A DNA stretch of 64,000 bases from Anthoceros angustus (taxonomy: Eukaryota; Streptophyta; Anthocerotopsida; Anthocerotales; Anthocerotaceae): positions 1,240,001-1,304,000 of the forward strand of contig MU008172.1 of NCBI GenBank assembly GCA_010909165.1, read 5' to 3'. Positions 10,827 to 22,261 of this stretch are shown one piece after another (position 1 is the stretch's first letter; each line of letters opens with the position of its first letter). Made by a program: the position numbers and the translations under genes. The notes under the pieces are model-generated. The model saw only the letters and a list, made by a program, of their open reading frames with translations, did no database searches and was not told the origin of the DNA.

Positions 10827-12168
10827 ATATATTATGAACCAAGTCCAAAACTTTGAAACTTTTAAGTAGGTTTACCATCACTAAAGAATGATTTATTTGC
10901 CATGTTGTGAAACATATAAATCAAGATCAAACTTCATGGAACCCAAAGGACCATTCTTTCTCAAGAGACGCCCCATAGCTTGAGATTTGGGTGACCAAGC
11001 CTACAATGCCACCTAAAAGCAAGTGATGATTTGACTTGGTTGAATTTGTTAAATGTACAGACGATGTATGAAGTGGACCGAAGTCTAGTAAATATAGGTC
11101 ATACAAAGGCCTCTAGCTATCATCAGAAGGAGAAGAAAGCAAAGAAATCAAGCAACCCTTCAAAGGTAATTCTATACAGTCTGCTTTTACCAAGAGCCAT
11201 AGTGCTCACCCGTGTTTTTAGCCAAAGATGGGACATGCAATGTATTTTCTAACTAAAAGGAACTTCCATTTTGAAGAACGACATGGCCCATCCTTTAATG
11301 GAAGTCGAGTTGTCACCCAAAGTTATAAAACATAAACTTTGGGATAGGCCATATAACAAAAGCTCACTGGGAGCACATGTGATTAGAGGCACTACTATCA
11401 AGGAACCACGTGAGTCCTTATCCCAGCCGGGCAGAGTTAAGAAGCTACCGCGACCCGTGGAGGCCTGCAACATTGGCTCATTTTCCTTAGATGCTAAGAC
11501 TTTCGCTATACGCCTTTAATCCAAAGGACCTAGCTTGTTACAGAATTGCACCGGGTTTCTTCCCACTTTGTGAGCCGGAGCTCGACCTCCTGGATAGAAT
11601 GCCTGCCCTTCCACGCCAAAGCTTCCACGACCACGCCACGCCCACGACCTTGGAGTCTTCCTCGCCAATAAATGCTATTGTATCGCTTGCTTGTGGGAAC
11701 AAACCTCCTTATGCATGTATCTCCTATTTGCTTCAAATTGAAAGGCCCTTGTGGACTACGGACTTCCCTTAAGGTTAGGAAATGAGTCGGGTTTTGTTTT
11801 TTTCATAGGTCCGCAGAAATAAGGCGGAAAAGGAGGAATAAGCACGGATGGCGCCGGACTGGCCCGGAGTCCAGGTCCGGCTCATGTGTCCTAGTCTCCT
11901 CCCGTGGAGTTCGTGGGTCCTTCCTCCCGACCCCCACGCTGTCCCAAGTCCTCCTGACCTCTCCTCTATGGCCCCCTCGAGGCCCTCCTCCCGTCCTTCC
12001 ATAGTGGGGTGCGGAGTACTTACCTCAGGCCCAGTGGGGTCCGCCATGTCCGCCTCCGGTGATCCCTTCCCCCGCATCTTATCGCCGCCAAAGCACTCCC
12101 AAGGTCCCGGTGGCCGCACTATCTCCGGGGCCTTCATCCCTCCCTCCTCTGACCCGTCGGAAGGTCCA

Positions 12169-12836
12169 TCAATTTGACGGGGGTGACTCAGGACCTCCAA
12201 AGCCTTGAGGAGCTCCGCATGGTAGTAGGCAAAGTCTGAATTGACTTGTTAAATTGCCTCCTCCACATGTGCCCGGAGCACCCGGTATTCCCTCCTCCAG
12301 AGCTGCTCCAGTAGTTGGGCGTGCTGGCCGCCGGCTTGGCCGAGGCCGCCTCCGCTGCCAGGCCTCGGCCAACTGAAGTCGGGCGGACTCTCTGAGGCTG
12401 CCTCCGACACCTCCTGCAGCCTCTGCTGCTGCTCTGCGTGCTCCTCCTCTCGCTGTCATTGTAGCTCGACCAACTTGTTGGCCATGGAGCTACGTTCCCC
12501 CTCTGCCTTCCGCAGTCGGACCAGCAGCTTCTGCTCCTCTCTCAGAGCCCTCTCCCCTCCATCCATCTTTGCCCGAAGGGCCACCATCTCCCTCCCCAGG
12601 TGGTTCGGCACCTCTGCCCGGCTCCTGACTTCCTCCAGCTCCTTCTCCAACTCAGCGATGTCCATCTCCTTAGTTTGTCGTCGACTCTCCTCCCCCCTCC
12701 AATAGAGCTGGAGACGCTCGATCTCCCGCTCATGGTCCATGATTCTCCCTTTGAGAATTCCATGTCGCTCCACCGTGTCTTGGAGCTCCTGTGGTATCCT
12801 TGATCCTCCGCCTCGCGCCCGCACCTCCGCCTCCAT
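12169..12836 (-). CDS. Family C coiled-coil ORF (minus copy), unknown function
   Basis: Residues 1-126 (12456-12836) are strongly charged with heptad spacing: DHEREIERLQLYWRGEES, KEMDIAELEKELEEVRSRAE, LREEQKLLVRLRKAEGERS. A long parallel coiled coil is likely. A second, Ala/Arg-rich frame (12169-12459) overlaps its end and may be a frameshifted continuation. The plus-strand family C copy has a related ORF at 15569-15868 (HERE...RRR-S-K, DLERRW), so the ORF is a conserved part of the repeat. No enzyme domain is seen. It may be a gag-like structural protein, but that is inference. Confidence 0.5.
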
Positions 12837-13289
12837 CGCATTCGAGATCCTCTACCTCCCGGGTGCTGGCCTCCCTTTCTCCTTCACGGCTTGCCTGCCT
12901 CGCTTGGCCGCCACCCGCCGGACTTGCGTTAGCCGTACACCTCACTCCTCCACCGGTTTCGATCTCCGGTAGTGGTCCTATCTATCTTTGTCGCTGCTCG
13001 CCTCCCCGCCGCTTTCTCACGCCTCCAGTTCGGTGTTGCTCTGCCGAGCTGCTCGGCCCCCTAGCTCCTTCTCACCGCCTTGGCCTCCTCCGCCTCCTCC
13101 AGCTGCCCCTCCGCTTGCAAAGGTCCTCGCCTTTGCTTGGGCCTCCTATGCAGCTATTCGACATGAAGGATTGTGGACTACCGACTTCCCTTAAGGTTAG
13201 GAAATGAGTCCGGTTTGTTTTTTCAGGTCCAAGTAGAAATAAGGCGGAAAAGGAGGAATAAGACGGCGCCCTGATCGGGCCCCGAGTAT

Positions 13290-14250
13290 ACACTGACTCG
13301 GAGGGTACCAACCTGCACCACTGGCGAAGCTCCGACCACGCCCGGTAACGGATAAGTCCGGACCCCACTCCGGTCAAAACAGGATAAGTACGCTGGAAAG
13401 TAACTTGAAGTTGAGTCGTGAGGATGCATTTGCGCGCCACGGGACGGCCCCGAGTGGAGGTCGCATGCGCAGTGCGACAGACCCTGGGGCCGCGAGGCAG
13501 GTATTCACGCCCGGACCGCGGGCGGCCGCAGTACGCGGTAAGGCCGAGTAAGCGGAGGCGTAAGGTCGAGTAAGCCATGCACCGCGCTACGACAGGAAGA
13601 GGCACCTTCCCGCCCAAATGGTTACTTCCAACGCGGCCGACGAGGAGGTCATTTCTCCGCAACCTCGAGACACCGCAGCCGGCCCGCAACCCGCCTCGGG
13701 CGCTATCTCTTTGAACGCCAGCATCTCGCTGCTCACCGCTAGCTGGAGCAGCAACGCGCGAAGAGGGCGATCGTGCCGGGTCTCCGCAAGCGCCATGACG
13801 AAGGGAGAAGAAGGCGATGGCACCCAAAAAGGTCATGGAGGTCCGGGAGCCATGGAACCCGGTAGAGCGCAACATTGTGACCCGCGCTATCCGACTTTGG
13901 GCCGGCCGGAGGAAGCGGAGGATTAGTCGAGGAGTGGCACTTAGACGTGTTCCAGTGTCTGGACGCTTGATGTTGTCACCGGGTCCGGAGTTCGCCGGAA
14001 GATGTTGGCGGGCCCAACAAGGAGGTTCGTCCAAGAACCTCCGGAGGATCCTAGGCGATGGACCTTGAGGTCCCGAGGGCGCCTACAACCGCCCAAAGGA
14101 GGAAGATGGGGCGAGTCCCGCAGCCCCTCAAGGCGAGGGAAAGATAGAGCCAAGAAGGGCGGCGCGAGGCTGAACGCAACAACCAACTACCGGTTGATAT
14201 CGACCGGACAACAGAGAGTGAGGGTCAGAGCCCGGATCATTGTCCATTGA
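13290..14250. other. Unassigned GC-rich region
   Basis: Lies between the minus and plus copies of family C. A plus frame at 13618-13926 starts MVTSNAADEEVISPQPRD and is Ala/Ser-rich; a long minus frame (13072-14034) runs through the same DNA and looks like a by-product of GC-rich composition. Neither has a domain I know. Two AAGGCCGAGTAAG / AAGGTCGAGTAAG units lie near 13540-13575. Confidence 0.4.
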
Positions 14251-15568
14251 ACTTGCTCACCAAGGTGGATCACCTTGGTGATAATTCTTGGTGTTCTGCA
14301 TGCGTTGCGGCGGGGAAGAGGCGGGGGGAAGGATTATCTTCGCCGGTTCGATGAGAGGCCCATGGTGAGGCGAGAAGCCCTCGCCATCTGGACTATCCCC
14401 ATACGATCCATGTATGGGGACATTACACTCTGAAGGATGGGGAGATCGGCGGGCGCTCGGAAGGGTTGGCGGCCCTACGAGCGAGGCGGGCAAGGCGGCG
14501 CTGAGGGGCCCGACCCCTAGGAGCGAGTCGGGAGGAGGCGGGGAAGGATCGGACTCCATCGTGGAGGCGGACCCCCTCACCACCAGTGTGGGAATATCCA
14601 CTTCCCTCCTCTTGTGCCTCGGGCCAGTCTGGAGGAGAGGCAGGCGGCAGCGGCCCGGCACCGGCCACAGCGGCGAGCCCGGCGGACTGGGGGCAGAAAA
14701 GGCGGAAGGCGGTGCCATCCCTTCTGACACCTCAGTGGTGCACAGCCTCTACCCTGCAGTGGCAAGTGAGGCGGTGAAGAAGCGAAGGGGCCAAAGGCGG
14801 GTCAGCAACCCCACCAGTCACATCGCCGGAGAGGCAAGGGTCGCTCGAACCCCCTCACACCTCAAGGCCCAGGTGGCTGGGAACTCGGCAATCGGGACCT
14901 AAGGGGGCTGATTAGGTCGAGAACCAGTCAGGACTTACTCGGGGCTGTGTATGGAGGTCCTTGGCGGACGTGAAATGCCCGCTCCCTCACGGACTTTGTG
15001 GGGTCTCACCGGTGGCGGCCGTGGAAGAAACACACGGGTCACAGCTAGTCATGGGACGGTATGCTTTGGGGTCTCTGGGACGAAGACCCGGAGTAAAGCC
15101 ACCCGGGCGTATGGTGCTCCTCCGGGAGGCGGTTGGAGGCCCAGGCGGAGGAAGGCGAAGCTCTCGGCCGCATCGAAGAAGAAGCGGAGGCCGAGAGGAA
15201 GTCTCCATTCGGGGACGGACTAAATTCCTTCTGGGTGGCGGTGAGCGAGCCTGAGAGGCCCAAGCAGTGAAGACCTCTGCAGGCGGAGGAGTAGCGCGGC
15301 GGGAGGCGGAGGCGGCGCAAGCGGAAAGGCTCGTGACTGGCAGGCGGAGGACCCGGTAGCCAAGTGGCGAAGCCAGTGAAAGCGGCGAGGAGGCGGAAGC
15401 CCGGCTAAGGCCGTGATCACTATCGGCGTGATCGGAATCGGTGGAGGAGGCGAGGATAGCTGCAGCTAACGAAGGAGGAGGCGGGCAGTGCAGGCCATGC
15501 AGGAGGAGGAAGCCGCGGCAAGATGGAGGATCTCGGTCTCGATTGCGTGAGGTGGAGCGGCGGAGGAG

Positions 15569-15868
15569 ATGGAAGACCGCAAGGAGACTCGGCTGCGGCT
15601 CAAGTTACCATTGAGGAATGTGTCTGCGGGCGTGATCTCGGATCACGAGCGAGAAAGCTCCGGCTCTGGCAGACGGAGGAGTAAGGCGATGGAGCAGGAG
15701 GCGGGGCGTCGCGAAATGGAGAAGGACACAGGCGAAGCCGCAATCAGCGAGTTGCCCGACCTGGAGAGGAGATGGGCGGAGCGGCGAATAAGCGGGGGCG
15801 AAACCTGGGCCGAGAAAAAGGCTGGTCCGATTAAGGAAGGCGGAAGGGCTGCGCTATGGCGTAAGTAG
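15569..15868 (+). CDS. Family C coiled-coil ORF (plus copy)
   Basis: A 99-residue frame with SDHERESSGSGRRRSK, EMEKDTGEAAISELPDLE and RRWAERRIS. It aligns by eye with the minus-copy ORF (MDHEREIERLQ..., KEMDIAELEKELEE...). It is charged and probably helical, but shorter and interrupted at both ends. Function is unknown. It is valuable mainly because it shows that the ORF belongs to the repeat family. Confidence 0.45.
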   Translation: MEDRKETRLRLKLPLRNVSAGVISDHERESSGSGRRRSKAMEQEAGRREMEKDTGEAAISELPDLERRWAERRISGGETWAEKKAGPIKEGGRAALWRK

Positions 15869-16794
15869 CGTGGCGGCGAGCAGCGGGGCTGGGCGGTGAA
15901 CAGCGGCGGTTGCGGAGGTGGCCGGCGGCCCTTGTGGCCTCGCGAGACTCGGCCAGCTCCAGCCGAACGGGGAGGATGGTCCAACAAGCGGACGGCCGCT
16001 CGACTCCGGAGCACCAATGGCGAAGAGTATCAGTGCTCGGGCACATGTGGAAGAGGCAATCCGGCAAATTGATTCGGACTTTGCCTATTACCAGGCTCCT
16101 TAAGACATTGGCACCTCTCGGCCCCGCAAATAGGCGGACCCACAGGCTCGGAAGGGATGAAGGGCAGGGGACGGCAGGGGACTCTAGTGGCCACTGTTTG
16201 GAGGCAGGCGGGAGAAGAGCATCAAGGAGGCGGGGCCTAGCGAATCCCGGGGTAAGTCAGCAACTGCTCGGGAAGATAGGCGGGGGCCTTGAAGGAGGTG
16301 GAAGGAGGAAGCCGAGGCCAAGACAAGGAGTCGGTGGGAAGGATGAGGACCTAGCGATGGTCCGGAGTAAGTCGGAGCGTGGAGGCCGGACCCGGTAATA
16401 AGATCGGACCTTGAGGTCAGAACCCCGAATGAGGCCGGACCAGAGGCCGGACTCGGAAGCGAGACTCAGGGTTGGACTCGGGAGTCGAGGACGGACCAGG
16501 GTCGGACTCGAAATGAGGAGTCCCCTTGACTTCGTTGGGGAAGAGGCAGTCGGTGGCCCTCGGAGGGGACCGGGGAACGAGCAGCGTTGTGGTAGCGGTC
16601 GTCGGCCGCCGCCGTGTATGGCGGATTCGGGAGGAAGGGGTCGCGGATCATCCGATTGGGTGGCCAGCTGTCGGTAGGAGATTGGACCAATCCGTGAACA
16701 GGACCTTCCAGACCGGCCAGCGAAGGAGATAGGAGGGAGGAATAGGATGGTAGGCGGCCGATTAGGGCGTCTTGGTGGCCAGGCTCGAATAGGG

Positions 16795-16920
16795 GTGTAA
16801 TAAAGGCGCCGACCTCGGCGTAGTATAAGAGGCGGCTCTAAGTAAAGTATCTTTCTCTTGGTGTTGATCGCGTTCTTGCAGACCCTTGTCGTCTTCTTGC
16901 TAACGTGAGTCTGAGTCAGG
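16795..16920 (+). promoter_or_regulatory. Family C promoter block, plus copy 1
   Basis: GTGTAATAAAGGCGCC, then GGCGTAGTATAAGAGGCGG (TATA box), CTCTAAGTAAAGTATC, CCCTTGTCGTCTTCTTGC and AACGTGAGTCTGAGTCAGG. The order and spacing match the copy at 18530-18660 and the minus copy at about 8790-8935. A GCC...GGC flank surrounds the TATA, but the arms are weaker than in the minus copy. Confidence 0.6.
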
Positions 16921-17410
16921 CGAGCCACGGCTCGGGAGGCCCGGTCAAGGTTCGGTGGGACCCTAACGTGTGTGGTGTGTGCGGGGAAGGGTGGCGGGAC
17001 CCGTGCTGCGTCGAGCAGCGAGAGGGAGCGTGTGGTAGGAGAGGACTCGGGAGGCGTGTAGAGCCGGACGGAAGGCAGCGAGCAGCGGAGGAGGTCGGGG
17101 CATGTAGCCCAGCGTTTTTCCCTAAGGCGATAAGTGTAGTGTGAGTGGAGAGAGAGGAGCGGACTAGAGGTGCGGTGACAACGTGAGCGATCGGGTGAAG
17201 GTCCCTAAGCGTTTAGCCACCGGGCTGTGCGGTGAGCGTTGCGAGTAGTTAGATGCGGTGATGAATGTGTGCGTTGAGGCGAGCAGACGCAAAGTGAAGT
17301 AAGAATCGTCGAAGCAGCGACAAGCGGGCCTATCATTCCCTTGAGCGGACTCCTTCCTACAGCGACCTTGGGATTGTCGCTAGGCCTTGGCCGGCGTGAA
17401 GTCGCGCCAC

Positions 17411-17640
17411 AGTCATCCAAGGGAGGTTGTATGTGGAAGGCCTCCTATAAGAGGAGGAGGATTTCACAAAGTAAAGTATCACGTCTTGCGCCCATACTCA
17501 TGAGTCCTTTGCCTCAGAAGGAATTTCGTCACTGTGAGCCAAGCGATGCGGTAGAGGAAGTCGCGGTGGTGAGTGTGGTGGAGGCTTGCTCAGCAAGCGC
17601 CTTGTGAAGTTCTTGTGAGGGAGCTAAGCGCCTCTTGTCT
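17411..17640 (+). repeat. Fragment of the giant-LTR promoter/R block
   Basis: CCAAGGGAGGTTGTATGTGG, the TATA hairpin CCTCCT-ATAAG-AGGAGG (17441-17457), then TTTCACAAAGTAAAGTATC and GAGTCCTTTGCC match the ~1-kb end block of LTR-2 and LTR-4. Only about 220 bases are present. The sequence upstream is family C and downstream is unassigned, so this is a small captured piece. Confidence 0.8.
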
Positions 17641-17960
17641 CAACCTATGTATTCTCAATAATAATAATCAATAGTACAAAATGTCACTATAAGTGTTTGT
17701 TACCATGCACCCCTTCGACTAAGCAACCCTTCATACATTCGGCCCTAATAAATAACCAGCAAGTAAGCGAGTAATCCTAACGATAAACCTTGTCCGTAAG
17801 AACCTTAACTCGTCACACTCCCTCTCGAGCGCAACGAGCTACACGTTAAGTCCTTGCTGTGGCCACGAGATCCCGCTACTAGCCTCGCCATCCACCGCTA
17901 TCGAGTGCTTGCCGTAGATAACCATGGAGTCTCGTACGCTACCACCTAATGCTATTTGAA
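17641..17960. other. Short spacer without recognised content
   Basis: About 320 bases with ATAATAATAATC and no open frame of interest. It separates the LTR fragment from the second plus family C copy. Confidence 0.5.
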
Positions 17961-19041
17961 CTTATGCTCTTCACTGTGATCCAACTCGATCAAATTGGTC
18001 ACAATGAGAACCAGAGCGGCAAGTGATTACAGCAATAAGCGGGGCCTTGGGAAGCGCCAAGGATGGAATACGCCAGCAAGCTGCTACACGGTCCAGCGGT
18101 AAAGTCGGAGCTTGGGGACGGACCCGGTAATAAGTTCGGACCACGAGTCGAACCCCAGATGACGGACCCAAGAGGCCGGACTCGGGAATAAAGAGACTCC
18201 GAGTCGAGGCGGACCTCGAGGTCGGACTCAAATGAGGGCCCCCTCAGGCTTCGGCTGAAGAGATCGGTGGCCTCTAGGAAGGGACCCCGGGGGGCGGGGG
18301 CAGCGTTGTGTGTGGCGGAGTCAGGCCATGGCCGTAACAACTGGCGGATTAGGGAAGGAGGGGTCCCGCCTCATGATCATCCGATTAGATGCGCCATAGC
18401 CACGGAGATTGGACCACCAATCCGGCGGAACCGGGACCTTCCAGCCCCAGCCGTGAAGGAGATAGGAGGAGGAATAGGATGGTGGCGGCGATTAGGGCGT
18501 CTTGGTAATACCAGCTCGAGAATAGTGTAATAAAGGGCGCCGACTTGGGCGTGGTATAAAGAGGCCGAGGCTCTAAGTAAATCATCTTTCTTGGGGTGAA
18601 GCGTTTTCTTGCAAACCCCTTGTGAGTCTTCTTGCTAACGTGAGGCTGAGTCACGCACAGCGACCGGGCAGATCCGGTCACGGTGGCGGACCCTAGCGTG
18701 TGGTGGTGTGTGCGAGGAAGAGCGACAGGACCTTGCTCGAGGCGGTGGCCGTCGGGCAGACGGTGAGCGAGAGGGACTCGGGAGGCGTGTAGAGCCGGAC
18801 GGAGGCCTCGGTAGAACGACTTGAGGAGGTCCGGATCTTGCCAGCCACCTCAAAGGCGGCTTTCTCAAGAGAGACGACGAGTGTAGTAAGAGTAGTGAGA
18901 GGAATCTGACTAGAGGAACGTGTGAGGAACGCCAGGATTCTAACGAGAACGATACTGGACGCCGGGACGGGTCCTTAAACGCGTCATTGGCCACACCCCG
19001 GCACATGCGTATGTGAACTTGCGAGTAGTTAGAGCCTAGGA
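17961..19041 (+). mobile_element. Family C repeat, plus-strand copy 2 (left part)
   Basis: Matches about 16380-17250: minisatellite (about 18120-18235), GTGTAATAAAGGGCGCC, GGGCGTGGTATAAAGAGG (TATA), CTTGTGAGTCTTCTTGCT and GCGAGTAGTTAGA. It is cut at GAGCCTAGG (about 19040) by LTR-2 and resumes at GAATGTGTGCGTTGAG (about 24216), a string that follows in copy 1 at 17263. This proves insertion of the 5.2-kb LTR-2 into a family C copy. Confidence 0.75.
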
Positions 19042-19386
19042 CGTGGAACTAAAAAGTTTGGGCAACTGGCACCCAAAAGAGCCCTTCAAGACGAACAAGT
19101 TTGATTTTTGGCTAGGAACGATTGAAGAGGAGCATGCCAGGAAATTTTCTGAGAATCTTGAAGCTGGAGTTGTAGGATATTGTTAGGAAGGCGAAGAGGA
19201 TATCCGAGGAAGAAGAACGGGTCAAAACGACCCCAGCAAGGCAGAATGGCAGTCCGAAAGGGCGGTAGGCTGGCAGACTACCGCCGTAGGCTGCCACACT
19301 ACGTCGGTAGGCTGAGAGGAAGGGCAGACTACCGGGGTAGGCTGACGAGATCTTGGACAAAAAGGGAAATTAGGATAGGGAGATAT

Positions 19387-19412
19387 CCACTATATATGCC
19401 CACCAATAGTGG
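19387..19412 (+). promoter_or_regulatory. TATA element between inverted arms, 5' part of LTR-2
   Basis: CCACTAT (19387-19393) and ATAGTGG (19406-19412) are perfect inverted arms; the TATATA-type element runs through the first arm into the loop. LTR-3 keeps CCACTATATATGC on the minus strand near 48475-48490 but has lost one base in the second arm. This is a candidate upstream promoter for the LTR ORF. Confidence 0.5.
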
Positions 19413-19995
19413 ACTAGATAAATGGGTCAGAATAGGAAATTAAAAGCTAGATTGGGCCGTTAGGAAACTAGGTGGAAATAGTATCTTAGTATAAGAGGAA
19501 TTGGGAAACTCCAATCAACTGTGGAAAAGGTGCGACGTGGTGCATATCCAAGGGCAGAGTAGATTGGTAGTTACCATTCCTAACCCCCAAGTTATCTTTA
19601 TAATCTGCTGCATGTGTGTAGGAGGTCACAACTTGAAGGTGAGGAAGCGCCAACACTGCAGAAGGCGCCACACCAAGAGAGAAGAGCCCCACACGATGTT
19701 ACGATACGTCGTGCGGGGATAGAGAAGAGGGGCGCAAGCTAGGCAGAGAGGAAAATAGGCAAGACAAGTAGGGGCAAGAAGAAGAAGGAAGGAAAGGGTG
19801 GAAGGAAGAAGGCAATGCTTGCCCAAGCCCAAAGGTGTTGGGAAGAGCAAGGCATGTCAAAATTGAAGAGAAATTGCGGAGAAGGGACTCTCAACTTGCT
19901 AGAAGATGTAAGAATCCGTGAACCTTAGAGAATTCCTTCTTCAAATCACAACAATTGGAAACTCGTAGAAAAGCAAGGGTATAAGAGCTAGGGGT

Positions 19996-20274
19996 GTGAG
20001 CAAGGGCGAGGTCAAGGCCGGGTGTGTGTGTGGAAATTGCAAGGAGCTGGAAGGTTCTTGGCATCCATTCGAGATTGTCCATCTCAGGCCAAGCATGGAA
20101 AGACCATTGCCTTTTATGACACTCGGAGGACAGGCATCGTCAAGCGCTGCAGATCAAGGCTGGAGGACTGCGAAGGAAGAGGAGGAAGCGGTGGTAGAAG
20201 GAGGGGTTGCTGCGGGAGGAGGAGGAAACCTCCATGAGCGAGCCCCAGAGGAGCTCAAGAGATGCAGCGGATAG
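19996..20274 (+). pseudogene. LTR-2 ORF remnant (middle domain)
   Basis: This 92-residue frame contains FEIVHLRPSMERPLPF, matching LEIIHLRPSLERPFAFC in the LTR-3 ORF at 44278-44901 (minus). The rest is Gly/Glu-rich. Flanking frames of the same ORF are broken, e.g. 22131-22502. The shared peptide in the same place in two giant LTRs on opposite strands shows this was once coding. No known family was recognised. Confidence 0.55.
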
Positions 20275-22261
20275 GGCCAAATGGTGTATAGGGAGGCGCC
20301 TACCATGGTAGGTGCACACCCTACCGTGATAGGAACAACACGTACAAGGGTGAGTGGGGTACCCACTGCCAGGTACCCAAAGAGTGGGTAGGCAGCCTCG
20401 TTGGTAGGCAGCCCTCTGAGGAAGGGAATTGGAGTGCCTAGCACATGTTGCGGGGTGAAGGCCACAAGGCGAAGGATGAAGAAGAGAGAGAGCTGAGTTA
20501 TGGTGCACCAATGCTAGTCATTTGCAAGAGGAGGCCATGGCGGTCAAGCATGTGGAAGTACTTGCGTGGAGTAATGATGTGAGGATGGCATGATAGGGCC
20601 GTGTCGAACTAGGAGGCCATGGCAAGCTGAATTTGAAGTTGGGGCTGCAAGATGGAGGTGGCACAGCCACAGGAAGGCAGTATTGCAGATGGGCTGCAAT
20701 ATGGTGAAGGAATCGCAATGGGGTGTGCATCATGAAGGCAAAATTCGCAGTTGGGCTGCAAGTAGGTGTGAAGGGAGGTCGTTGTGGTGGCCGCGAGGAG
20801 AATTGGGCAGCAAGGTAGGCTGATTCGAGAGTTGGTGAAGGAGTTCGCTAAGGAGAAATGTGGAGAAGGAGCTTGGTGAGGAGTTCAATAATGAAACAAA
20901 ATGTATGCAAGATATGCACAAGGAACTTGGTGTGTTGGATATGGATATAAGAACTCGAGTTAAGCGTCCTGCGGATCACTCGGATGGGGTGCCTTTTGTG
21001 AGGAGTATGAGCTTATATTTGCAAAAGACACAGGAGCTGATTGGGAAAGTTCTTAGTAGGAGTTGCGGTGACGGCAATTTTGGAGGCTGAGGATTGAGCT
21101 TTTCCTTGGGTTTTGATGGGTAGGATGGTCTCTATGGGAGCCTAGGGCCAAGGAGATGCAGGGAATGTTGCTCTTGCACAAGAGCTGAAGGATTGATGAC
21201 TTAAGAGCCTTCTTGGTGCAAACCAACTAGGGTCTTGAATTTGTGCAAGATGGATGGAAAGGATCCTTAGATTCATGGTGGGGATTGATGGCTACGATAG
21301 AAATTAGAGGTTATGGCTGGTCTGCGAAATAATGGATGGGATATGGCCACATGCTTGCGAACCACTCAAATCTATGGCTGCAATTTAGGAGCTCTGCTAT
21401 AATTGTCATGAGAAGACCGAGCGTCTAAAAGTGCAGAGGGAGTGAGCTAGAGCTTGTGTGTGCTCACTGTGTGTGTGCCTTCTTAAGAGTGATGCCGCCA
21501 TCTCCTCTTGGTGTTCTCTTTCTTGTGGCAATTTCTTGGGTCTTGGTGTGCCTTGGCTTGGTTTTGAGAGTGAATTTCTTCTAAGAGGGACGTCCTTAGT
21601 GTTCTTGGTGCTTAGCTTGGTGTTTGTTCTCCTCATGGGATTGCTAAGAGCCAAGCGAGGATGAGGCGGTTCGAGGAAGCGGTGTGGATGCCGTGAAGGG
21701 TTTCAAGGCCAAGAAACCCCAACTCATGAAGCATGGTGGTAGTTTGGAGTGTAAACCCATTGCCAAAAATATTGGGCGATGGCATGGTGTGTGGAGGCCT
21801 ACAATAATTGTGAAGAGGAGGATGCTTGGGCCCACGATGATGATAGGGAGGCCCTCATGCAGTAAGCCGGGGCCTTAGATTTTGATGAGGTCACAAGCGA
21901 TATGGACTCCGAGGAGTTTGGAGAAGAAATGGCGAGAGAGCCCATAGTGCCATAAGGAAAGGGAAGAAGGCAACCTACCACGGTAGGGGAGGCGCCTACC
22001 CAGGCGGGCAGCCCACGTGGTCCGTCGAAGGAGGCAATGGATGCAAGTGCTATTGAGGGGAGAGCGATGGTAGGGGAGGCAAGTACTTTGGCCCCAGAGA
22101 TGTTAAGGAGGAGGTTGTCTCCCTAGGAGAATGAAAATCACAAAGAGGAGCTCAACCTACCAACATAAGTGCAGCAAGGAGGTCACTTGTTCCACAAGTG
22201 AAGGAGAGGAGGATGAGTCCTCGCGCCAAAGGAAGGAGATGGCGCGGGAGCAAGGTAGGGG

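Larger units (their letters stand above)
9700..11745 (-). mobile_element. Copia-2: fragment of a different Ty1/copia element (gag end to integrase)
   Basis: On the minus strand the order is a Gly-Arg-rich gag tail (11530-11736), a protease/post-protease segment (11249-11473) with FITLGDNSTSIKGWA, the typical copia string after the DSG site, the integrase core (about 10391-10826) and the integrase C-terminus plus linker (9715-10394). It differs clearly from Copia-1/3, which share LGDDHNL instead. Gag N-terminus, RT, RNase H and LTRs are absent. It lies within family C DNA. All frames are broken. Confidence 0.75.
9400..12170. repeat. Direct repeat of about 300 bp flanking the Copia-2 fragment
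   Basis: The segment beginning GGCTCATGTGTCCTAG and running to CCAAGGTCCC occurs at about 9411-9640 and again at about 11878-12106 with small indels. Between them lies Copia-2 plus about 100 bp (about 11750-11860) that itself matches about 13170-13270. The family C start region and this segment are therefore each present twice, as if two staggered C copies, or a tandem duplication, bracket the Copia fragment. Confidence 0.8.
8440..13290 (-). mobile_element. Family C repeat, minus-strand copy, interrupted by Copia-2
   Basis: In minus orientation this block holds a start segment (about 13140-13290), a coiled-coil ORF (12169-12836), a segment present twice (11875-12170 and about 9400-9690), a GTCCGG-rich minisatellite, a TATA/promoter block (about 8880-8960) and a U5-like block (about 8450-8880). 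The same order is seen in the plus-strand copy at about 14250-17410, which shows it is one repeat family. The Copia-2 fragment interrupts it. The TATA plus U5 arrangement suggests a long LTR, but no primer site or pol was tied to it. Confidence 0.6.
14250..17410 (+). mobile_element. Family C repeat, plus-strand copy 1
   Basis: Contains the coiled-coil ORF (15569-15868), the reverse-complement minisatellite (about 16385-16515), the TATA block (about 16795-16900) and the U5-like block ending near GTCGCGCCACAG at about 17411. From about 16380 onward it matches the second plus copy (about 18110-19040) over several hundred bases with scattered indels. The start near 14250 is uncertain. No recognisable pol lies between. 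Confidence 0.55.

Noticed and set aside
13072-14034. 320-residue minus-strand open frame
   Set aside because: It lies in GC-rich repeat DNA where stops are rare, has no domain pattern, and its right part runs opposite other open frames. It looks like a composition artefact.
17411-17640. A third complete ~1-kb LTR
   Set aside because: Only about 220 bases match. Neither the leader nor the CCACA terminus is present.
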